Source: Planktothrix rubescens CCAP 1459/22 (GTDB lineage Bacteria; Cyanobacteriota; Cyanobacteriia; Cyanobacteriales; Microcoleaceae). Taken from it: a stretch of DNA of 64,000 nucleotides. The notes beneath the pieces were generated by a model, which saw nothing but the letters and a program-made list of their open reading frames with translations, was not told where the DNA came from and searched no databases. The DNA lies in NCBI GenBank assembly GCA_904830895.1, contig LR882958.1, forward strand, positions 3,032,001 through 3,096,000, written 5' to 3'. Made by a program: the position numbers and the translations under genes. This document shows, in pieces, positions 36,235-44,205 of this stretch. How positions within the stretch are numbered: position 1 is the first letter of the stretch; each line of letters begins with the position of its first letter.

Positions 36235-36837
36235 ATGGGAATTAATTTACAAAAAGGGCAACGGATCTCGCTTTCTAAAGAAGCACCAGGACTCAAAAAA
36301 CTGATTTGCGGACTAGGCTGGGATGTGGTCAAAAAAACGGGTGGTGGTTTATTTGGTGCTTTCACCAATAGTCCAGACTACGATCTTGATGCCTCCATAA
36401 TCTGTTTAGATGCTGATGGCAAAGTCAATGATATAGCTAATGTCGTTTACTTTGGCAATCTCAACCACCGTTCAGGAGCAATTACCCATCTAGGCGATAA
36501 TCTCACGGGTGCAGGAGAGGGAGATGATGAACAAATCATTGTGGATTTATCTCTAATACCATCACAGATTACAAAACTGATTTTCACGGTTAATATCTAC
36601 GATTGTATAGCTCGCAAACAAGATTTCGGACAGGTAAAAAATGCCTTTGTGCGCTTAGTTAATATGTCCAACAATCAAGAACTGGCTCGGTATAACCTAT
36701 CGGGATCTGAGTACAAAGGTATGACCGGAATGCTCATGGCTGAATTATACAAGCACAACGATGATTGGAAATTGGCTGCAATTGGCAACGGTGTTAGTGT
36801 GAACGGTTTAGTGGAAATTGTTAAATCCTATGGCTAA
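36235..36837 (+). CDS. TerD-family stress protein (second copy)
   Basis: A 200-residue TerD-domain protein starting MGINLQKGQRISLSK, preceded by AAAAGG. It has LGWDVV, YDLDASIICLDADGK, VVYFGNLNH, the Ca2+ site GDNLTGAGEGDDEQI, FGQVKNAFVRLVN and LMAELYKHNDDWKLAAIGNG. The main difference from the first copy is an insert near residue 35 (KTGGGLFGAFTNSPD). The two are clearly diverged paralogues, as in many ter loci with several TerD-type proteins. Neither membrane TerC nor kinase-type Ter genes are seen here. Confidence 0.95.
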   Translation: MGINLQKGQRISLSKEAPGLKKLICGLGWDVVKKTGGGLFGAFTNSPDYDLDASIICLDADGKVNDIANVVYFGNLNHRSGAITHLGDNLTGAGEGDDEQIIVDLSLIPSQITKLIFTVNIYDCIARKQDFGQVKNAFVRLVNMSNNQELARYNLSGSEYKGMTGMLMAELYKHNDDWKLAAIGNGVSVNGLVEIVKSYG

Positions 36838-37003
36838 CTATTCGCTGAGTGCCAAAAGAAAATCAACTGAATGTTAATCTAATCAGCATCCGTCTCTCTG
36901 ACGGATGTTGATGCAGCGAAATATCCTATATTTTTCGGCAAGGACATTAGCTGAAATTAGCTCAAAAAAATTTATGATCATAAAAAATCCCCATTCTAAG
37001 TAA

Positions 37004-37705
37004 ATGTCTCTGTATGATCGCCTGGATCTAACCAAACACAATCGCCAGCTTAAACTGCCCCTTTCCCAGCGTATTGACCTGACTAGGCCATCTAAACCCC
37101 GATGTCCAGGGTGTCGATCTCGGATTCAGCCTCAGTGGGAGTTTTGCCCTTCTTGCGGGCGAACTCTCACAAACCCAGATCACGAGTTTCGTCGTTGCAT
37201 TTGGATAGATGTGTCGGGAATGGATGTCGCACCGGAAAATAGGGATGGGATCACTACTCTTTTTATAGATGCCTTTTCAAAACTCTATGGTGCTTTGAGA
37301 AGTGTCAACGTATTTTTGACTTCAGATCTCCCCGACCCTAAAGAGTGGGGAGAAGATTTTACTCACGTCTATATATTTGCTGACAACCAACCTGTTAACT
37401 ATCTAGGAGTGGCTAGTTTTCTGTCAGGAATGGTTACAGACCGTGCAATTATCCGCATTGACCAAGTATTTTATGCTTCTTACGATGCTAACCTTAGTGT
37501 TAATCACTTGTCTAACTTAATTGCCAATACTATTGCCCATGAAATCGGACATACACTAGGACTGGATCATTCTACATTGCCCACAGACGTTATGCACGAT
37601 GGATTGAATCATACCATTCATAATTTAATGCCTCCCTCATTTCATGCAGAGCAAATTAACTTAATGAACGCTGCTATTCGCCGTTATAGAGCCAAGAATA
37701 AATGA
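37004..37705 (+). CDS. Zinc-ribbon metzincin-type metalloprotease
   Basis: A 233-residue protein with two parts. Residues 30-58 are a zinc ribbon (RCPGCRSRIQ and FCPSCGRTL). The rest is a small metzincin-like protease: the zinc site HEIGHTLGLDH (HExxHxxGxxH, about residues 180-190) followed by a Met-turn-like DVMHDG about ten residues on. There is no signal peptide, so it should be cytoplasmic. It resembles matrixin/archaemetzincin folds only by these motifs; I do not recognise a named family. It lies 166 bp after the TerD pair on the same strand and 17 bp before the second hydrolase repeat. Confidence 0.8.
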   Translation: MSLYDRLDLTKHNRQLKLPLSQRIDLTRPSKPRCPGCRSRIQPQWEFCPSCGRTLTNPDHEFRRCIWIDVSGMDVAPENRDGITTLFIDAFSKLYGALRSVNVFLTSDLPDPKEWGEDFTHVYIFADNQPVNYLGVASFLSGMVTDRAIIRIDQVFYASYDANLSVNHLSNLIANTIAHEIGHTLGLDHSTLPTDVMHDGLNHTIHNLMPPSFHAEQINLMNAAIRRYRAKNK

Positions 37706-37722
37706 TTAATTTATTAATATAT

Positions 37723-37981
37723 ACTTGCCTTTATATCCTTTTGATAAGTTTCCCAATCTCAGCAAAATTCCTTTGATTAAAGCTCCGGTTTTAGTGATTC
37801 ATGGAACAGTTGATCAAGTGATTCCTTTTAGTCATGGACAACGATTATTTGCCGCCGTAAATACTCCTAAATTGTCCTTTTGGGTGGAAGGGGCTGATCA
37901 TAATGATGTTAGTGAAGTTGCGGGCGATCGCTATGAACAAATATTAAAAGAATTTATCCAAATTATTAAAAATTAAATCTT
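37723..37981 (+). pseudogene. Duplicate 3' half of the hydrolase gene (direct repeat, copy 2)
   Basis: This copy encodes the same FDKFPNLSKIPLIKAPVLVI to YEQILKEFIQIIKN part as 35178-35436, with catalytic Asp and His but no Ser nucleophile and no proper start (only a TTG). It cannot be an active hydrolase alone. Both copies are nearly identical, so the duplication is recent or kept uniform by gene conversion. Confidence 0.92.
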
Positions 37982-38359
37982 TCTCTATTGTAGATTTACT
38001 GGCTTGTTATCAAATAAATTTATATTACAATTGGAGTGATTTTTTAAAAGTTAGCTATGACATGAATTATATTCTTATTGGGTCAAAAAGTATCAAGTGT
38101 TAAAGAAAGGTGGGAGGAGGGACTTAAACATAAGTAAAATTTATAATATTTATCAGATACATCTGTTATGTTGATGTACCTCCAGATCTATTCATATACT
38201 AATGTCTATGGTATAGTTACATTCAACAGTAAAAAATCTATGTTGCTTTTTCAAGTCCCAGCGACTTCAAAAAACAATAAGGCTCTTGGGTTAAGGTTTT
38301 TCCCCCAAGGTAATTCTCCATCTTCATCTTTATTGCAAACTAATCAATAGGTCGCACCA
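37982..38359. other. Gene-free spacer with a possible IS701-derived MITE
   Basis: The 378-bp spacer before ndhF3 has no convincing gene; a 60-codon frame at 38168 shows no features. GGGACTTAAACA at 38119-38130 equals 12 bases of the IS701 terminal repeat above, and AAGTCCCA at 38253-38260 equals the other end, about 140 bp apart, so a small non-autonomous derivative is possible. The ndhF3 promoter should also be here but was not identified. Confidence 0.4.
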
Positions 38360-40195
38360 ATGACTGATTTTTTCCTAAAAACCATTGGGTTGATACCCTG
38401 CTACCCATTAATCGGAGCTTTGTTATCTACCCTCTGGTTTCCCTCCATTATTCGACGCACTGGCCCCCGTCCAGCCGGATATGTCAATATAATTACCACC
38501 TTATTCGCCTTTTTGCATGGGTTATTTGCCCTAACAGAAATTTGGGGTCAACCTCCTCAACAGTTAATCATTCCTTGGTTTAGTATCGTTAATCTCAACC
38601 TTGATATTCCCCTAGAAATCTCTGTTATCACTGTTGCAGCCACCTTAGTAATTACTGGGTTAAATCTCCTAGCCAAAATTTACGCCGTCGGTTACATGGA
38701 GATGGATTGGGGTTGGGCACGTTTTTATTCCTTATTAGCCCTATTTGAAGCCGGGTTATGTGGGTTAGTCCTGTGTAATTCCCTGTTCTACAGTTACATT
38801 ATTCTGGAAATCCTCACATTAGGAACTTATTTATTGGTAGGATTATGGTTTAACCAACCCTTGGTTGTCACCGGGGCTAGAGATGCCTTTTTAACCAAAC
38901 GGGTCGGAGACTTATTCCTATTAATGGGAGTAGTCGCCCTATTTCCTCTGGCCGGAACTTGGAATTTTACGGAGTTAGCCCAATGGTCAAAAACCGCCCA
39001 AATTGATCCCCAAGTTGCCACCTTATTAGGGTTAGCATTACTGGCGGGGCCACTAGGAAAATGTGCCCAATTTCCCCTGCATTTATGGTTAGATGAAGCC
39101 ATGGAAGGCCCCCTTCCTAGTACGATTTTACGCAGTTCTGTTGTCGTTGCCTCTGGATCTTGGGTATTAGTCAAAATGCAGCCCGTTTTAGCCTTGTCTC
39201 CTTTAGTAATGTCAACCATGGTATTTATTGGGTTAGCAACCTCCGTGGGAGCCAGTTGTATTGCTATTGCTCAAATTGATATTAAACGCGCCCTTTCCTA
39301 TTCCGTCAGTACCTATATGGGCATCACATTTATTGCCGTTGGAACTGGGCAAACTCAAGCGGCTCTTTCACTATTATTTACCTATGCTTTACCGATGGCA
39401 TTATTAGTTATGACCACCGGGGGAATTATTAGTAATAATATCACCCAAGATTTAACCCAATATGGCGGTTTATGGTCACGCCGTCCGATATCGGGATTGT
39501 GTTTTTTAGTCGGAATTATCTCATTAGTTGCTGTTCCTCCATTCGGCGGTTTTTGGACGATATTAGAGTTAACACAAACCCTCTGGAACACTCAACCCGC
39601 CATTGCTCTTTGCCTGTTTTTAGTTAATGGTTTAACCGTCTTTAGTTTAACCCGTGAATTTGGGTTGATTTTTACCGGAAAACCCAAACAAATGACTACC
39701 CGTTCCCCGGAAGTGTTATGGGCGATGGTATTACCTATGACAATTTTAGCGGGATTTTGTCTACATATTCCTTTGTTATTAAAACAATGGAATTTATTAC
39801 CTGAATGGGAAACTATTAATCTAACAGTTGCAGGTTTATTAATCACCTCGACGGTTTTAGGATGGGGACTCAGTGCTATGATTTATTGGAATAGTAATTG
39901 GCAAAAACCTGTTAAACTGCCATCTCAAGCAGTACAAGACTTCTTTGCTTACGATTTTTACACCGCAAAACTGTATCGAGTCACGATTATTTTTGTAGTC
40001 GGATTAATCTCTAATACAATGTATTGGATTGACCGCTATATCGTTGATGGATTTGTCAACCTAGTGGGAATAGCCACGATTTTTAGTGGACAAAGTTTGA
40101 AATACAACGTTTCTGGCCAAACCCAGTTTTATGCTTTGACAATTATCTTGGGAGTGACTTTACTTTTAGGATTTTTTACGCTGAATTTGTTTTAA
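38360..40195 (+). CDS. ndhF3: NDH-1 subunit F, CO2-uptake type (NdhF3-like)
   Basis: A 611-residue, ~16-helix antiporter-like subunit of the thylakoid NDH-1 complex. Conserved blocks are YAVGYMEMDWGWARFYSLLA, FYSYIILEILTLGTYLLVGL, LTKRVGDLFLLMGV, GKCAQFPLHLWLDEAMEGPL and IAQIDIKRALSYSVSTYMG, all NdhF hallmarks including the lumenal and channel Lys/Glu residues. It starts an operon with a carbonic anhydrase gene, ndhD and cupA, so it is the F3 or F4 type that makes the CO2-hydrating form (NDH-1MS), not respiratory NdhF1. F3 is preferred because of the cupA-type partner and a cupS-like gene nearby. Confidence 0.88.
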   Translation: MTDFFLKTIGLIPCYPLIGALLSTLWFPSIIRRTGPRPAGYVNIITTLFAFLHGLFALTEIWGQPPQQLIIPWFSIVNLNLDIPLEISVITVAATLVITGLNLLAKIYAVGYMEMDWGWARFYSLLALFEAGLCGLVLCNSLFYSYIILEILTLGTYLLVGLWFNQPLVVTGARDAFLTKRVGDLFLLMGVVALFPLAGTWNFTELAQWSKTAQIDPQVATLLGLALLAGPLGKCAQFPLHLWLDEAMEGPLPSTILRSSVVVASGSWVLVKMQPVLALSPLVMSTMVFIGLATSVGASCIAIAQIDIKRALSYSVSTYMGITFIAVGTGQTQAALSLLFTYALPMALLVMTTGGIISNNITQDLTQYGGLWSRRPISGLCFLVGIISLVAVPPFGGFWTILELTQTLWNTQPAIALCLFLVNGLTVFSLTREFGLIFTGKPKQMTTRSPEVLWAMVLPMTILAGFCLHIPLLLKQWNLLPEWETINLTVAGLLITSTVLGWGLSAMIYWNSNWQKPVKLPSQAVQDFFAYDFYTAKLYRVTIIFVVGLISNTMYWIDRYIVDGFVNLVGIATIFSGQSLKYNVSGQTQFYALTIILGVTLLLGFFTLNLF

Positions 40196-40265
40196 AAGAT
40201 TTCCCAATTTTCCTCTATAATCCATCCAAAGGATTAATTATCTATCAACTCAAGGTGAAAAAGTC

Positions 40266-40970
40266 ATGGACAAAACTCAACAAAACTTAACCATCTCCCG
40301 TCGGAATTTATTAAAATTTGGTGCAGGAGTAGCGGGAACTGCGGCTTTAACTGCCGGGCTAGGAACAAAAGTAAGTTTGTTCAAACCTCAACCCGCCGTT
40401 GCCCAGAACAATATTACCCCCGAAGAAGCCTTAAAACAACTGTTAGAAGGAAACCAACGGTTTATCGAAAATAAACGAAAAAGTCCTAATCAAACCCTAA
40501 CCAGAGTTCAAGAAGTGGCCCAAGGACAAGCCCCCTTTGCATCTATTCTCAGTTGTGCAGATTCCCGTGTGCCTGCGGAAATTATTTTTGACCGAGGTTT
40601 TGGAGATTTATTCGTAGTTAGAAATGCTGGAAATATTGCTACTCCAGAAGAAATTGGTAGTCTTGAATTTGGAACATTAGTGTTAGGGGCAAAAGTCCTT
40701 ATGGTGATTGGGCATCAAAGTTGCGGGGCGGTCAAAGCCACTATTGCTGGCAATGCAGTTCCCGGTCAAATTGCCAGTATTTTAGATGCAATTAAACCGG
40801 CGATCAAGCCTAATCAAACTTTAGAAGAATCGACTATTGCTAATGTCAAATTAGGAATTAGTCGTTTACAGGCTTCTCCAGTTATTTCTCAATTAATTAA
40901 AGACGGGAAATTAAAAATAGCAGGAGGCTACTATAACTTAGAAACCGGAATGATAAAAGTTGTGGCTTAA
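40266..40970 (+). CDS. Tat-exported beta-class carbonic anhydrase
   Basis: A 234-residue beta-carbonic anhydrase, interconverting CO2 and bicarbonate. It has a Tat signal (SRRNLLKFGAGVAGTAALTA, residues 10-29) ending near AVAQ, so it acts in the periplasm or thylakoid lumen. Zinc ligands are in SCADSRVPAEIIFD and GHQSCGAVKA; FVVRNAGNIATPEEIGSLEF and YYNLETGMIKVV complete the family signature. It resembles EcaB of Synechocystis. Remarkably, it sits between ndhF3 (70 bp) and ndhD3 (117 bp), which places it within the CO2-uptake operon. Confidence 0.93.
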   Translation: MDKTQQNLTISRRNLLKFGAGVAGTAALTAGLGTKVSLFKPQPAVAQNNITPEEALKQLLEGNQRFIENKRKSPNQTLTRVQEVAQGQAPFASILSCADSRVPAEIIFDRGFGDLFVVRNAGNIATPEEIGSLEFGTLVLGAKVLMVIGHQSCGAVKATIAGNAVPGQIASILDAIKPAIKPNQTLEESTIANVKLGISRLQASPVISQLIKDGKLKIAGGYYNLETGMIKVVA

Positions 40971-41087
40971 AGCTACCTTCAGCAAGTTTATCAAACAAAT
41001 CATCTAAAACTTTGATAAACTTGCTAATTTCTAAAAAATTGAGTCATTGGTTAACTTAAATATCCCTATTCTTCCCAACCTAAACTT

Positions 41088-42578
41088 ATGTTGAGTGCTT
41101 TAATTATTATTCCAGTTTTGGCAGTTCTATTAATTGGACTCTTACCTAAACAATTGTCGGCTTCTCAAGTTCGTTCCATTGCTTTAGCAATCACAGGTGT
41201 GATTTTAATTTGGACAATAAAACTCAGCTTTGATTTTGATTTAACCAATCCTAATTTCCAATTGCAAGAATATTTAGCTTGGATTCCCCAATTAGGACTA
41301 TCCTATAGTTTAGGAATAGATGGTTTATCCTTTCCCTTAATCGGTTTAAGCGGGGTTTTAACCTTTATTGTCATTGCCAGTAGTCACAAAAATTTGGAGC
41401 GTCCTCGCCTCTATTACGCCATGATTTTATTGGTAAATGCGGCAATTGCTGGAGCCTTTTTATCTCAAAACTTACTCCTGTTTGTTTTATTCTATGAATT
41501 AGAATTAATCCCCATTTATCTTTTAATTAGCATCTGGGGTAGCGAAAAACGTGCCTATGCAGGGATGAAATTTCTGATTTATACCGCCCTTTCTGGGATT
41601 CTAATTCTAGCCGGATTTTTAGGTATGGCGTGGTTAAGTGATGCCGGAAGTTTTGATTATTCTGCCATTCAAACTCAGAACTTTGAATTAACGACTCAGT
41701 TAATTTTACTCACGGTTTTACTATTAGGATTTGGGATCAAAATTCCCCTAGTTCCCCTGCATACTTGGTTACCCGATGCCTATGTCGAATCTTCTCCCCC
41801 CGTGACAATTTTATTAGGAGGAATTTTAGCAAAATTAGGAGCCTATGGTTTAATTCGTTTTGGTTTACAACTGTTTCCTGAAGCTTGGCATATTGTTAGT
41901 CCTACCCTAGCAACAATTGGGGTAATTAGTGTGTTATATGGAGCCTTAACCGCTATTGCTCAACAGGATATTAAACGCATGGTAGCCTATAGTTCTATCG
42001 GCCACATGGGTTATATTTTAGTGGCGGCTGCTGCTGCGAATGAATTAAGTTTAATTGGGGCAATTGCTCAAATGGTAGCCCACGGTTTAATCTTGGCTAT
42101 TCTATTTCAATTAGTCGGAATTGTAGAAGAAAAAGTCGGAACCAGGGACTTAAATATTCTCAATGGTTTAATGAACCCAGTTCGCGGTTTACCCCTAACC
42201 AGTGCTTTATTAATTATGGCAGGAATGGCGAGTGCTGGCATCCCTGGTTTAGTGGGATTTGTCGCCGAGTTTCCCGTCTTTCAAGGCACATTTTCGGTCT
42301 TCCCAATTCACAGTTTATTGTGTATTATTGCCTCCGGTTTAACGGCTGTTTATTTCGTGATTCTCCTCAACCGAACTTGTTTTGGTAAACTGGATAATAA
42401 ATTAGCTTATTATCCCAAAGTTACCTTCTCAGAACAAGCTCCCGCATTAATTTTAGCCGCATTTATTTTCATTCTGGGGATACAACCTACTTGGTTATTT
42501 CGATGGATGGAACCCACCGCCCAAGCCATGGTTATTGCCTTAAATCAATCGGTTCCTACCCAAGTCGCTATTAAATAA
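41088..42578 (+). CDS. ndhD3: NDH-1 subunit D, CO2-uptake type (NdhD3-like)
   Basis: A 496-residue, 14-helix NdhD subunit (proton-pumping module of NDH-1). The family blocks LFVLFYELELIPIYLLISIW, FGIKIPLVPLHTWLPDAYVE and IAQQDIKRMVAYSSIGHMGY are present, including the channel Glu and Lys. Together with NdhF3 and CupA it builds the distal arm of the NDH-1MS complex. It follows the carbonic anhydrase gene and precedes cupA on the same strand. The D3 versus D4 assignment rests on the neighbouring cupA. Confidence 0.9.
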   Translation: MLSALIIIPVLAVLLIGLLPKQLSASQVRSIALAITGVILIWTIKLSFDFDLTNPNFQLQEYLAWIPQLGLSYSLGIDGLSFPLIGLSGVLTFIVIASSHKNLERPRLYYAMILLVNAAIAGAFLSQNLLLFVLFYELELIPIYLLISIWGSEKRAYAGMKFLIYTALSGILILAGFLGMAWLSDAGSFDYSAIQTQNFELTTQLILLTVLLLGFGIKIPLVPLHTWLPDAYVESSPPVTILLGGILAKLGAYGLIRFGLQLFPEAWHIVSPTLATIGVISVLYGALTAIAQQDIKRMVAYSSIGHMGYILVAAAAANELSLIGAIAQMVAHGLILAILFQLVGIVEEKVGTRDLNILNGLMNPVRGLPLTSALLIMAGMASAGIPGLVGFVAEFPVFQGTFSVFPIHSLLCIIASGLTAVYFVILLNRTCFGKLDNKLAYYPKVTFSEQAPALILAAFIFILGIQPTWLFRWMEPTAQAMVIALNQSVPTQVAIK

Positions 42579-42694
42579 TAAACCCGTAGGGGCGGGTTAA
42601 AATCAAGTTAAAATCAATCTTTCTGAACCCACTATCAACCCAACTAAACCCGCCCTATCCCAATTTTTAACAACAATTAAAACCAAAAAAAATC

Positions 42695-43987
42695 ATGACA
42701 ACAGCAACTTTATCTCAAACAAAATTACCTCCCTCAACCCATGAATTTTCCCAGATTATTCACCGCTTAGAAGCCGGGGGAGCAATGTTACCCGATACCC
42801 CAGAAAACTTAATGCAAATTATCGGGATTTATAAAGCCTATGCAGTACCCATGGATTTCTATTGGCGGGATTTACTTTATATTGCAGAACAGGTGTTTTT
42901 AAATCCTTTACCATTTTTAAAATACTTCATTCCTCAAGAATATTTAGACCTACATAATCATTATGCTGGCGATGATGCTGATTTAAGAATTTGGCGAGGA
43001 GAAGCAACAACACACCCGGAATTATTAGCCTTTATAGAAAAGGGTGAAACCACAAAAATGCCAAAACTATTGCATCATTTATGGCATGATCGGGTGAATA
43101 TGGAATTTGCAGAAGCTTGTATGCAAGCAATGTTTTGGCATCGAGATATGGGAGGACAATTTGATCCATATTTAGATACCGATGAATATAAAACTAATGC
43201 CGATAAAGCTATTAAAGCCTATTTTAAGAAAAATCCAATGATGATGGGATTATATAAACTATTCCCTGATTTATTCTTAGAACAGGTTAAAATGATGTCC
43301 TATTATAGTAATTTAGGACTATTCTGGGAAGTGATGGCGCCTGTGTTTTTTGAAATGAGTGATTTGTATGATGAAGGCAAAATTACCAGTGTTCCTGAAG
43401 CGATGAATTTTCTTGTTAATGGAATTTTTGCCATTGCCGGACGACCTATTTATCATCATGTTTATATTGATGGGAAATGCTATGAAATTATCCCCAAATC
43501 TAAAGGGTTTATGTGGTTATATGAGGCAGCATTACCCTACGTTGAAGCGGTGTTTTATCGCACATCTCCCTTCCGAGGAACTAAATCCTATAATGCTCAA
43601 GCCCAGCAAGTTCCTAATGATCAAAATGACTTCCATTATGGGATTCTTTATGCTGATATTTTCCCCGTTGGGACTGCGGGAATTCCTCCCACATTATTAA
43701 TGCAAGATATGTTACATTTCTTGCCTAATTATTTAGTCGAATATTACCAAAAACATTGTCGAGGTGAGGATGATATGTTGATTCAGTTGGCGAATAGTTT
43801 CCAACGGTCAATGTATTGTGTCACTTCTGCGGTAATTCAAGCGTTGCGGACAGCTTTACTATATCCTTTAGATGATAAAAATCCTAAACATTTGATGGCA
43901 AATCGTCAATTTTTTGAAGGTCAATTAGATCGATTTAAACGTCCTGAAGCACGATTAAGAGATATTCAAAGCTCTGATTATCGTTAA
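42695..43987 (+). CDS. cupA: CO2 hydration protein CupA (ChpY type)
   Basis: A 430-residue soluble/peripheral protein that converts CO2 to bicarbonate on the cytosolic side of the NDH-1MS complex, probably with a zinc site on NdhF. The conserved blocks IIHRLEAGGAMLPDTPENLM, YAVPMDFYWRDLLYIAEQVF and PGLF-type middle parts (MMSYYSNLGLFWEVMAPVFF) are all present, and the length fits CupA better than the shorter CupB. It starts MTTATLSQTKLPPSTHEF at 42695, 116 bp after ndhD3. It is the last + strand gene of the operon; the expected cupS is not next but lies inverted at 45499. Confidence 0.9.
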   Translation: MTTATLSQTKLPPSTHEFSQIIHRLEAGGAMLPDTPENLMQIIGIYKAYAVPMDFYWRDLLYIAEQVFLNPLPFLKYFIPQEYLDLHNHYAGDDADLRIWRGEATTHPELLAFIEKGETTKMPKLLHHLWHDRVNMEFAEACMQAMFWHRDMGGQFDPYLDTDEYKTNADKAIKAYFKKNPMMMGLYKLFPDLFLEQVKMMSYYSNLGLFWEVMAPVFFEMSDLYDEGKITSVPEAMNFLVNGIFAIAGRPIYHHVYIDGKCYEIIPKSKGFMWLYEAALPYVEAVFYRTSPFRGTKSYNAQAQQVPNDQNDFHYGILYADIFPVGTAGIPPTLLMQDMLHFLPNYLVEYYQKHCRGEDDMLIQLANSFQRSMYCVTSAVIQALRTALLYPLDDKNPKHLMANRQFFEGQLDRFKRPEARLRDIQSSDYR

Positions 43988-44097
43988 GTTGGGTGTAGGG
44001 TGTAGGATTAGTTGTTTAATGTTTATTACATTAAATTTTCTACACCCTCGATTCCTAAATGATGTATGGGGAATTTTTGAATAAACCACAAAGGCAC

Positions 44098-44200
44098 TAA
44101 GCTGTTCAGCATCTAAATTGGTCATGCAGAAATCTTGAAGCTTATGCAGTGCGAGCGTCCTCGCTCGCTGGAATATACAGTTTAAATGCACAACAGCTTA
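44098..44200. mobile_element. MITE-like element with AGCTGTT ends and TA duplication
   Basis: AGCTGTT (44100-44106) and AACAGCT (44192-44198) are the ends of longer imperfect inverted repeats (AGCTGTTCAGCATCTAAA against AGCTGTTGTGCATTTAAA). TA dinucleotides flank both ends (44098-44099, 44199-44200), as for IS630/Tc1-type MITEs. The centre has a perfect 7-bp hairpin GCGAGCG/CGCTCGC (44151-44168). It lies in a CACAAAGGCACTAAGACACT-type simple repeat. Confidence 0.65.
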
Positions 44201-44205
44201 AGACA

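Noticed and set aside
35647-37705. Prophage or plasmid remnant around the ter cassette
   Set aside because: No integrase, tail, capsid or replication gene and no tRNA attachment site; only the direct repeats of the hydrolase gene are seen.
38168-38350. 60-codon frame before ndhF3
   Set aside because: No ribosome-binding site or recognisable sequence, and it overlaps the possible IS701-derived MITE.
43998-44047. GGGTGTAG/CTACACCC as terminator of the cup operon
   Set aside because: The arms are perfect but the loop is 34 nt and no T-tract follows, so it is more likely a dispersed repeat.
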